Of a stretch of DNA of 7,878 bases, positions 1-6,166 are shown piece after piece. This DNA comes from Treponema sp. GTDB lineage: Bacteria; Spirochaetota; Spirochaetia; Treponematales; Breznakiellaceae. Made by a program: the position numbers and the translations under genes. The stretch lies in assembly GCA_009785045.1 (NCBI GenBank), contig WQXC01000077.1, positions 1 to 7,878 on the forward strand. Direction: 5' to 3'. Each line of letters starts with the position of its first letter. Position 1 is the stretch's first letter. The notes under the pieces are model-generated. The model was not told the origin of the DNA. It made no database searches and saw nothing but the letters and a program-made list of their open reading frames with translations.

Positions 1-1686
1 ATCCGCGAAGAAATGAACGCTATCGGCGCTTTGGAAATAAAACCAACTGTGGTCATTCCTGCCGAACTATGGAAGGAATCCGGCCGATGGGACTCCATGG
101 GCGAATCCATGCTGCGCGTTAAAAACCGCCTGGACAATGATTTTGTCGTTTCTCCTACCGCCGAAGAAGCGTTTACCTCGATTGTACGCGACGAACTTTC
201 CAGTTACCGCCAACTGCCGCTTGCTCTTTACCAAATAAACACAAAGTTCCGCGACGAAGTGCGCCCTCGTTACGGCGTAATGCGCGGCCGTGAATTTACA
301 ATGAAAGACGCCTATTCCTGGCATGCCGATGAAAAAAGTTTAGACGACACATACCAGGCGATGGGTCGCGCATACAGGCAGATTTTCAAACGCTGCGGGC
401 TTTCTGTCATTCCGGTAAAAGCCGACTCCGGCGCGATGGGCGGCAGCGGCTCGGAAGAATTTATGGTAGAAAGTGATGTCGGCGATAACACACTTATTCT
501 TTGCAAATGCGGATATGCAGCTAACGTAGAGAAAGCTTCTTGCGCGCCGGATTATAGCGAACAATCTGCGGCAAATACCCCTGCAATCGAAAAAATTGAT
601 ACGCCAAATGTTAAAACAATAGACGAACTTTGCGAATTCTTAAAAACTGAGCCGCAAAAATTTATTAAGACTCTGATCTACCGCGCAGTCAATGTAGAAC
701 TTGATCTTTCCAGCGCCCCCGGCTACGCAAAACTTGAGCGAAAAAAACCGTCACCAGGAACCGACGCCGAGGTTCAACAGAACCGAGGTTCCCGCTCGTC
801 AGCGCCTGCTGTATACACCGAGGCATTTGTAGCAGTTGCAATTCGCGGCGACCTTGATGTAAACGAAGTAAAACTAGCTGCAATCTTAAAAGCCGCAGAA
901 GTCTCTCTTGCATCCGACACCGATGTTACACGTTTAACAAACGCTCCTGTAGGTTTTGCAGGTCCTGTCGGGTTAACTACCCTTCCGCTTGTAATAGACC
1001 ACTCCGTTACCGCAATGAACGATGCTATAACAGGCGCACTTGCAAATGATTTACATTATAAACATGTTGCCTACGGACGTGACTTTGAAGCCTTTATAAG
1101 CGAAGATATCCGCACAGTAAAAGCCGGCGATAAATGTTCAGCCTGCAACGGCGAACTGTATACAAAAATGGGTAACGAGCTTGGCCACATTTTTAAACTT
1201 GGTTACAAATACACCCGTTCAATGAATGTTACCTTCCTTGATGAAAACGGCAAAAGCCAAACGCCAACCATGGGCTGTTACGGTGTCGGTGTTGACCGCA
1301 CACTTGCTTCGGTTATCGAAGAACACCACGACGAAAACGGTATTGTCTGGCCAGTCTCTGTTGCGCCGTACCATGTAATAATCGTACCGATAAAATACGA
1401 TGGCGCTTCAAAAGAAGCTGCAGATAAACTTCTTGCTGACCTTACAAAAGCCGGTATCGAAGTTATACTTGACGATCGCAATGAACGCCCTGGTGTAAAG
1501 TTTAATGACGCAGACCTTACAGGTATTCCATATCGCGTGGTTATCGGCGATAAGGGTTTAGCGCTGCCAACTCCTGCTGTAGAAGTTAAACGCCGCACCG
1601 AAAAAGATAATTTTATGCTGGACTTAGACAAAGCTGCGGCAGAACTTACAGGCAGAATTAAAGAAGAACTGGAAAGGTATAAATAA
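1..1686 (+). CDS. proS: Prolyl-tRNA synthetase (bacterial type, with INS editing domain), 5' partial
   Basis: This is a cytosolic class II aminoacyl-tRNA synthetase that activates proline with ATP and charges tRNA-Pro. The frame is open from base 1, and Ile-Arg-Glu-Glu before the Met at 13 already matches ProRS, so that Met is internal. By comparison with E. coli ProRS about 55 N-terminal residues lie outside the window. Counting from Met13, motif 2 spans about 79-103 (FRDEVRPRYGVMRGREFTMKD), the GAMGGSGSEEF segment is at 140-150, and a CSAC pair is at 375-378. Motif 3 is at 421-430 (GCYGVGVDRT), followed by the anticodon-binding domain from about 450 to 557. The INS editing domain lies between motifs 2 and 3 and is interrupted by about 38 unusual residues (listed separately). 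The gene ends 2 bp before a channel gene and is probably co-transcribed with it. Identification is secure; editing activity of the interrupted INS domain is untested. Confidence 0.97.
   Translation: MREEMNAIGALEIKPTVVIPAELWKESGRWDSMGESMLRVKNRLDNDFVVSPTAEEAFTSIVRDELSSYRQLPLALYQINTKFRDEVRPRYGVMRGREFTMKDAYSWHADEKSLDDTYQAMGRAYRQIFKRCGLSVIPVKADSGAMGGSGSEEFMVESDVGDNTLILCKCGYAANVEKASCAPDYSEQSAANTPAIEKIDTPNVKTIDELCEFLKTEPQKFIKTLIYRAVNVELDLSSAPGYAKLERKKPSPGTDAEVQQNRGSRSSAPAVYTEAFVAVAIRGDLDVNEVKLAAILKAAEVSLASDTDVTRLTNAPVGFAGPVGLTTLPLVIDHSVTAMNDAITGALANDLHYKHVAYGRDFEAFISEDIRTVKAGDKCSACNGELYTKMGNELGHIFKLGYKYTRSMNVTFLDENGKSQTPTMGCYGVGVDRTLASVIEEHHDENGIVWPVSVAPYHVIIVPIKYDGASKEAADKLLADLTKAGIEVILDDRNERPGVKFNDADLTGIPYRVVIGDKGLALPTPAVEVKRRTEKDNFMLDLDKAAAELTGRIKEELERYK
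706..822 (+). repeat. In-frame coding insertion in the proS INS domain, candidate palindromic element
   Basis: ProRS normally passes almost directly from the strand ending here at FIKTLIYRAVN to the strand FVAVAIRGD. In this gene about 38 extra residues (roughly 232-269 from Met13) sit between them. They are rich in Ser, Pro, Lys, Arg, Gly and Gln, with little hydrophobic content, so a flexible surface loop is likely. The tetrapeptide SSAP occurs near both ends (codons at 709-720 and 796-807). The centre of the insert consists of nested inverted and direct DNA repeats. Its length keeps the frame and contains no stop. Exact borders are uncertain by several codons. That it is a once-mobile or repeat-derived element is inference; an ordinary loop expansion is the alternative. 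Confidence 0.6.
757..792 (+). repeat. Nested inverted/direct repeat inside the proS insertion
   Basis: GGAACC at 757-762 is the reverse complement of GGTTCC at 787-792. Inside this pair, GGTTC at 771-775 pairs with GAACC at 780-784 across a 4-nt loop. The 9-mer CCGAGGTTC also appears twice as a direct repeat (767-775 and 783-791), and GAACCGA twice (758-764 and 780-786). The units therefore alternate GAACC, GGTTC, GAACC, GGTTC and could form one long or two short hairpins. This density of symmetry is not seen elsewhere in the gene. Confidence 0.75.
1671..1677 (+). promoter_or_regulatory. Probable ribosome binding site of the channel gene, inside the end of proS
   Basis: GGAAAGG lies 11 nt before the ATG at 1689, inside the last codons of proS. 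The spacing is slightly long. The proS stop codon (1684-1686) falls between this site and the ATG, which suits translational coupling between the two genes. Confidence 0.4.
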
Positions 1687-1688
1687 AT

Positions 1689-2447
1689 ATGATTAACGTT
1701 GATTATAACCTTGTAGAAGCAGCCGCGAAAAAAAAGGTGAGCTTTTTCAAAAAAGAAAAAGGCGCTTATTTTATCTCATCGATGATGGCTGGTGTTTATG
1801 TCGGGCTTTGCATGATTACAATCCTTGTAATGGCAGGAGCTCTGGATAACTTTGCAGGAATAAAAATATTACAGGGTTTCAGTTTTGCCGCAGCATTGAG
1901 CCTTGTTGTTTTTGCAGGCGCTGAACTTTTTACCGGCAATGTCTTTGTAATGACTGCAGGAATTATGCACAAAACTGTTAAACCTATAGACGCAATTGCA
2001 CTTTGTGCATACTGTTATCTGGGAAATTTCGTTGGTTCAATTATAATTGCTGCATTGTTTTTATGGACTGGTTATCTGCAAGGTCCTGTATTGGAAGCAG
2101 CTCATGCTGCCATGTACAGCAAGACAGAACCGCTTTTTTACGAACTTTTTGTCCGCGGTATTCTTTGTAATATTTTAGTCTGCGCGGCAGTGTGGTGCAT
2201 GTATCGGTTGCAAGCCGAAAGCAGTAAACTTGTAATGATATTCTGGTGTATCTATGTATTTGTTGTCTGCGGTTTTGAACACTCTATTGCCAACATGACC
2301 CTCTTTAGCATGGAAACAATGGCGGGAGTAAACTTTGGTACATTCGGACAAATGCTAAAAAATCTTGCAGCAGCAACACTAGGCAATATCGCAGGCGGCA
2401 TAGCGCTCTCTTTAGCGTACTGGTCAATTGCCAGGAAAACGGTCTAA
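1689..2447 (+). CDS. Formate/nitrite transporter (FNT) family channel
   Basis: The 252-residue product is a polytopic inner-membrane protein of the FocA/NirC/HSC family, pentameric channels with an aquaporin-like fold that pass small monovalent anions such as formate, nitrite or hydrosulfide. About six membrane segments are visible (roughly 28-52, 62-92, 101-127, 150-172, 181-205, 222-247). The family signatures are present: GAELFTGN at 77-84, the break in the second helix, and GFEHSIANM at 195-203, the break in the fifth helix with the central His198. RGILCN at 156-161 starts the fourth helix in the usual family style. The N-terminus is short, charged and cytoplasmic. The ATG is chosen because it directly follows the proS stop. 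The substrate cannot be decided from the sequence, so no FocA, NirC or HSC label is given. It is probably transcribed from the proS promoter upstream of the window. Confidence 0.93.
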   Translation: MINVDYNLVEAAAKKKVSFFKKEKGAYFISSMMAGVYVGLCMITILVMAGALDNFAGIKILQGFSFAAALSLVVFAGAELFTGNVFVMTAGIMHKTVKPIDAIALCAYCYLGNFVGSIIIAALFLWTGYLQGPVLEAAHAAMYSKTEPLFYELFVRGILCNILVCAAVWCMYRLQAESSKLVMIFWCIYVFVVCGFEHSIANMTLFSMETMAGVNFGTFGQMLKNLAAATLGNIAGGIALSLAYWSIARKTV

Positions 2448-2466
2448 CCTATCACCCGGTTTTCTT
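2433..2466. terminator. Candidate bidirectional hairpin at the convergent gene ends
   Basis: AGGAAAAC at 2433-2440 can pair with GTTTTCTT at 2459-2466 (8 bp including one G-U), continued by GGT 2441-2443 with ACC 2454-2456 around a 10-nt loop and a 2-nt bulge. It straddles the stop codons of the channel gene and the kinase gene, so it could serve both strands. The stem is AT-rich and the trailing T runs are interrupted, so any intrinsic termination may be weak. Confidence 0.35.
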
Positions 2467-5400
2467 TAGATACTTTTGCAGTATGTTGATAAATTCCTGG
2501 ATGTCTACCGGTTTGCCTATGTGATCGTTCATTCCGGCTGCGAGGCAGTTTTCTACGTCTTCGCGGAAAACATTTGCTGTCATCGCAATAATTGGTATGC
2601 TTTTTGCTTTTGGATGATTCATTGCTCTGATTCTGCGGGTTGCTTCGTATCCGTCGATTTCCGGCATTTGCACGTCCATAAGAATTAAATCGTAAGCGTC
2701 AGGCGATTTTTCAAACATAGCTACAGCTTTTAAGCCGTTTTCGGCGCAGTCAAGTTCCAGCATAGTAGGTTCAACTAATACTTCTATAATCTCGCGGTTT
2801 ATTTCGACATCTTCAGCCAAAAGAACCTTACATCCTTTAAAGATATGCATAAAATCAATTGTTTCTTCTTCCTGTAAACGATTTATTCCAATCGCTTCGT
2901 TAATTGCATCCGCAATCGCAGACGGGAACAAAGGCTTGGACAGGAATTTATCAACGCCTGCATTTTTTGCTTCTGTTGCAACACCGCTCCATTCAGCAGC
3001 AGAGATCATAATGATGACTGTATGTTCAGGCGACTTTGATTTCGCTTTTATCTCGCTTGCAAGTTTAATGCCGTCCATACCCGGCATTTTCCAGTCGACA
3101 AAATAAATGTCATACATTCCTTTGGTACCAACAAGCGCAAGCGCATCCTGACCGCTTAAAGCTGTATCACATTTTTTATCAAAGCCGTGCATAATATCGG
3201 TAAAATAATCAAGAACATGCTGATCGTCATCTACCGCCATTATGGAAACATTGCCCCAATTTTTACCAATTTCAGATAAATTCGGCGTGTCTTTGGATCC
3301 GCGTTTTGCCTTGAATGTAAAGAAGAACTTTGAACCTTCTCCAGGAGCTGACTCAAGCCATATTTTTCCGCCCATCATTTCTACGATGCTTTTGGAAATA
3401 GCAAGCCCCAATCCTGTGCCGCCGAACTTTCGCGTTGTTGATAATTCCGCCTGATGAAACGACTGGAAAAGCTTCTTTTGCTGATCGGGGCTTATGCCTA
3501 TACCGCTGTCTTTTACAGAAACTTGAATTACATATTCATTATCTTCTTTGCCGATAAAGCGCGTATCAATAACGATATGACCTTCTTCCGGCGTAAACTT
3601 AACAGCATTACCAATTAAATTGGTTATTACCTGCGCAAGCCTCTGGTCATCGCAAACCAATGTCCGCGGTATGGATTTATCAATATGTACAGTAACCTTT
3701 TGACTTTTTTCGTCAGCGCGAAACGCTACAATACCAACAACACGCTGCAGCATTTTTTCAAAATCAAACTCTTCATACGATAATTCCAGTTTATTCGCTT
3801 CTATTTTTGACATATCTAGAATATCATTTATTACACCTAACAAATGCTGCGACGCGTTTTCGATCTTTGACAAACAATAATCTTTACGCTGCAGATCGTG
3901 GGCAGATTTTCCGATATATGTCATACCAATAATAGCATTCATCGGCGTGCGTATTTCGTGACTCATATTGGAGAGGAAAAGGCTCTTTGCTTCGTTGGCT
4001 TGCTGCGCTTTTTGCGTAGCTTCACGCAGCGCTGTTTCAACCTTGCGCATAGAGAACGCGCCTGCAAGAATCGAACCTGCCATTGTAGCAAGCCTGAACT
4101 CACCCTGCGCCCAATCCGCTTCTTCAAATGTTGTTGCAAAAACAAGGTATCCCGCGCGTGCGCCTTCTACCATAAGCGGTATATAGCAAAAACTTTTTTC
4201 TTCCAGCGATGTACCGGGATATGCAAGGAAAACCTGCGCTGCCGCTTTTTCGTAATAGCAGCCTGTTTCATTTGCCTTATCAAGAATCGGCTTCATTATT
4301 TCGTATTCAAGAGATCTTCCCAGCACTTTGGGCGTTTCATCATTTATGACATTTTCATGCGTACAATGCACAGAACCATCCGGCAGGAATTCCAAAATAA
4401 TAGCTCTGTCTGTTTTGGTAAAGTCACGCAGTTCAAACAGCGCATTATCAATTAAAACATCAAAATCATAAGGCTGCGTAAATGGTACAGAAAATTTTGA
4501 TATAAACTCCTGTGTGCGCAGCTCAGCTTCCTTTGTCGCGATTAAAACATCTTCTGTTCTTTTCCTTGAATATGCGCCTGCAATGATCGAACCTGCCATT
4601 GTCGCTAAGCGGAATTCACCTTCTGCCCAATTTGCCTGTTCAAACATTGTAAAGAAAACAAGGTACCCTGCTCTGTTACCGCCAATGGTAAGAGGTATGT
4701 AGCAAAAACTTTTTTCGCCTAAATCAGCATCCGGATATCTCTGGAAAAAACGGGATGCCGCTTTTTCATAAAAACATCCGGTTCTGTCCGCTTTATCAAA
4801 AATAGGTTTCATTGTTTTATAAGCAAGCAAACGTCCCTGTACTTTAGGTGTATTCTTATTTATAACATCTTCATGCGTGCAAAGAAGCGAACCATCACTT
4901 TGAAATTCCAGAATAATCGCTCTGTCTGTATTGGTAAAGTCACGCAGCTCGTAAAGTGCGTCATCGATCAGTTCATCAAAATCATAGGACTGAGTAAACG
5001 GCACTGAGAATTCCGAAATAAATTTTTGAGTGCGCAATTCCGCTTCATTTGCAGCAATTAAAAAATCTTCGCTTTTTTTCCGTGAATATGCGCTTGCGAT
5101 AATCGAACCTGCCATGGTGGCTAACTGGAACTCGCCCTCTGACCAGTTTGCTTCTTCAAACATTGTAAAGAAAACAAGGTATCCTGCCCTGTTGCCGCCA
5201 ATAGTAAGCGGAATGTAACAAAAACTTTTTTCGCCTAAATCAGCATCCGGATATCTGTTAAAAAAACGGGACGCCTGCTTTTCGTAGAAGCAGCTTGTTC
5301 TGTCTGCTTTATCAAGAATCGGCTTCATCATTTTATAAGCAAGCGAACGCCCGTCTACCTTTGGGGTTTTCTCATTTATTACATCTTCGTGAGTGCAAAG

Positions 5401-6108
5401 AAGCGAACCATCGCTTTGAAACTCCAGAATGATCGCTCTGTCAGTTTTGGTAAAATCGCGTAATTCATACAGTGCATTATTAATTAACTCATCAAAGTCG
5501 TAGGGACGTGTAAACGGAACAGAAAATTCTGACATGAACTCCTGTGTGCGTAATTCCGCTTCATTTGCCGCAAGAAGGATCTCTTCGCTTTTTTTTCTGG
5601 AGTAGGCTCCTGCGATAATGGAACCTGCCATTGTTACAAGACGGAACTCTCCCTCTGCCCAGTTTGCTTCTTTAAACATTGTAAAGAACACAAGGTATCC
5701 TGCTCTATTGCCGCCGATTTTTAGCGGTATATAACAGAAACTTTTTTCTTTTAAATCGGTAGTAGGATATCTTTTAAAATAACGGGATGCTTCTTTTTCG
5801 TAAAAACAGCCTATGTTATCCGCTTCGTCGAGGATCGGCTTCATCATTTCGTAGGTCAGAGAACGTTCCAGTACTTTCGGAGTTTCTTTACTGATAACAC
5901 TTTCGTAAGTACAAAGAAGAGAGCCGTCCGGTTGAAATTCCAGAATGATAGCTCTGTCAGTTTTAGTAAAATCGCGAAGCTCAAAAAGAGCATTATCGAT
6001 TAACTCGTCAAAATTATAAGGTTGTGTAAAAGGTACAGAGAACCTTGATATAAACTCCTGCGTCCTTAATTCCGCCGCAGCGCCTGAAGCATTGACTTTT
6101 TCGCCCAC
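2452..6108 (-). CDS. Soluble hybrid histidine kinase with four tandem GAF-like sensor modules and two receiver domains
   Basis: This 1218-residue protein has no signal peptide or membrane helix, so it should sense a cytosolic cue. Residues 12-699 are four GAF-like modules of exactly 172 residues each, joined by charged helices, then a short Gln/Ala-rich coiled coil (about 690-710). HisKA follows with MSHEIRTPMN and phosphoacceptor His717. The ATPase domain has N-box Asn834, G1 DSGIGI at 867-872 and G2 GGTGLGL at 896-902. Receiver 1 (about 955-1072) has acidic residues 960-962, phosphoacceptor Asp1005, Ser1036 and Lys1058. Receiver 2 (about 1094-1215) has Glu1099/Asp1100, Asp1145, Thr1177 and Lys1199. 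All catalytic residues look intact. No HPt domain is present, so phosphate must pass to a separate protein or act internally. The start is GTG at 6108-6106: an in-frame TGA lies two codons upstream, AAGGGG precedes it, and no ATG occurs before the first module. Ligand and output are unknown. It ends 4 bp from the convergent channel gene. Confidence 0.95.
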   Translation of the reverse strand: MGEKVNASGAAAELRTQEFISRFSVPFTQPYNFDELIDNALFELRDFTKTDRAIILEFQPDGSLLCTYESVISKETPKVLERSLTYEMMKPILDEADNIGCFYEKEASRYFKRYPTTDLKEKSFCYIPLKIGGNRAGYLVFFTMFKEANWAEGEFRLVTMAGSIIAGAYSRKKSEEILLAANEAELRTQEFMSEFSVPFTRPYDFDELINNALYELRDFTKTDRAIILEFQSDGSLLCTHEDVINEKTPKVDGRSLAYKMMKPILDKADRTSCFYEKQASRFFNRYPDADLGEKSFCYIPLTIGGNRAGYLVFFTMFEEANWSEGEFQLATMAGSIIASAYSRKKSEDFLIAANEAELRTQKFISEFSVPFTQSYDFDELIDDALYELRDFTNTDRAIILEFQSDGSLLCTHEDVINKNTPKVQGRLLAYKTMKPIFDKADRTGCFYEKAASRFFQRYPDADLGEKSFCYIPLTIGGNRAGYLVFFTMFEQANWAEGEFRLATMAGSIIAGAYSRKRTEDVLIATKEAELRTQEFISKFSVPFTQPYDFDVLIDNALFELRDFTKTDRAIILEFLPDGSVHCTHENVINDETPKVLGRSLEYEIMKPILDKANETGCYYEKAAAQVFLAYPGTSLEEKSFCYIPLMVEGARAGYLVFATTFEEADWAQGEFRLATMAGSILAGAFSMRKVETALREATQKAQQANEAKSLFLSNMSHEIRTPMNAIIGMTYIGKSAHDLQRKDYCLSKIENASQHLLGVINDILDMSKIEANKLELSYEEFDFEKMLQRVVGIVAFRADEKSQKVTVHIDKSIPRTLVCDDQRLAQVITNLIGNAVKFTPEEGHIVIDTRFIGKEDNEYVIQVSVKDSGIGISPDQQKKLFQSFHQAELSTTRKFGGTGLGLAISKSIVEMMGGKIWLESAPGEGSKFFFTFKAKRGSKDTPNLSEIGKNWGNVSIMAVDDDQHVLDYFTDIMHGFDKKCDTALSGQDALALVGTKGMYDIYFVDWKMPGMDGIKLASEIKAKSKSPEHTVIIMISAAEWSGVATEAKNAGVDKFLSKPLFPSAIADAINEAIGINRLQEEETIDFMHIFKGCKVLLAEDVEINREIIEVLVEPTMLELDCAENGLKAVAMFEKSPDAYDLILMDVQMPEIDGYEATRRIRAMNHPKAKSIPIIAMTANVFREDVENCLAAGMNDHIGKPVDIQEFINILQKYLKKTG
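4012..4527 (-). repeat. GAF-like sensor module 4 of the hybrid kinase (residues 528-699), next to the kinase core
   Basis: Fourth and most divergent copy, still exactly 172 residues. Its first third stays close to module 1, whereas the second half has drifted: VEGARAG replaces IGGNRAG, FATTF replaces FFTMF, and AAAQVFLAYPGTS replaces the ASRFF-type segment. The three cysteines persist at 582, 617 and 641. Its exit helix runs into the coiled coil before HisKA, so this copy probably couples the array to the kinase; that role is inferred from position. Confidence 0.88.
4528..5043 (-). repeat. GAF-like sensor module 3 of the hybrid kinase (residues 356-527)
   Basis: Third copy, again in exact register. 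Cysteines are at 410, 445 and 469, with CTH at 410-412. It shares the ADLGEKSFCYIPLTIGGNR block with module 2, and the two are clearly sister copies. The linker after it (residues 513-527) begins to diverge from the earlier ones. Confidence 0.9.
5044..5559 (-). repeat. GAF-like sensor module 2 of the hybrid kinase (residues 184-355)
   Basis: Second copy, in exact register with module 1 at an offset of 172 residues. Cysteines are at 238, 273 and 297, with CTH at 238-240. It differs from module 3 at about 25 of 172 residues by eye, the closest pair in the array. DNA at 5219-5256 matches 4703-4740 of module 3 perfectly. Confidence 0.9.
5560..6075 (-). repeat. GAF-like sensor module 1 of the hybrid kinase (residues 12-183)
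   Basis: First copy of the 172-residue module. It opens with AELRTQEF, a helix leading into FSVPFTQPY, then the core LRDFTKTDRAIILEF, and ends with the SFCYIPL strand, the GYLVFF strand and the MAGSIIAGAYS helix. Cysteines are at 66, 101 and 125. It is the only copy with Cys-Thr-Tyr rather than Cys-Thr-His after the first conserved cysteine. Confidence 0.9.
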
Positions 6109-6118
6109 TATTCAGTAT

Positions 6119-6124
6119 CCCCTT
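6119..6124 (-). promoter_or_regulatory. Ribosome binding site supporting the GTG start of the hybrid kinase
   Basis: AAGGGG reads on the minus strand 10 nt before the GTG at 6108-6106. It is a partial Shine-Dalgarno match. With the in-frame TGA between it and the GTG, it fixes the start choice. Confidence 0.5.
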
Positions 6125-6130
6125 ATTGCT

Positions 6131-6159
6131 ATTTTACTGCAAAATGCACGAACTTTCAA
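6131..6159 (-). promoter_or_regulatory. Candidate sigma-70-type promoter for the hybrid kinase gene
   Basis: On the minus strand, TTGAAA (6154-6159) and TAAAAT (6131-6136) are separated by 17 nt, close to the housekeeping consensus. It fills the 58-bp gap between adk and the kinase gene. The predicted transcript start, around 6124, falls at the ribosome binding site, giving an unusually short leader of about 16 nt. The kinase could therefore be expressed apart from adk. Confidence 0.5.
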
Positions 6160-6166
6160 TATTAAA

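Noticed and set aside
13..15. ATG at 13 as the proS start
   Set aside because: The frame is open to base 1, the residues before it match ProRS, and about 55 family residues would be missing if it started here.
706..822. Intein or other self-splicing insert in proS
   Set aside because: About 38 residues is far too short, there is no catalytic Cys/Ser start or His-Asn end, and inteins sit at active-site motifs rather than an editing-domain loop.
3898..4455. 185-codon plus-strand open frame opposite the kinase
   Set aside because: It is a shadow of the kinase coding strand, with Cys/Arg/Phe-rich composition, no recognisable domain, and part of its length inside the repeat array. Similar short frames at 2476, 4514 and 5030 are also shadows.
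4012..6075. Phytochrome-type bilin-binding GAF domains, suggested by the CTH motif
   Set aside because: The surrounding sequence lacks the phytochrome GAF signatures and there is no PHY domain; the cysteine-histidine pair alone is too little.
4012..6075. CRISPR-like or non-coding tandem repeat
   Set aside because: The 516-nt period is a multiple of three, lies wholly inside one open frame and encodes a folded domain.
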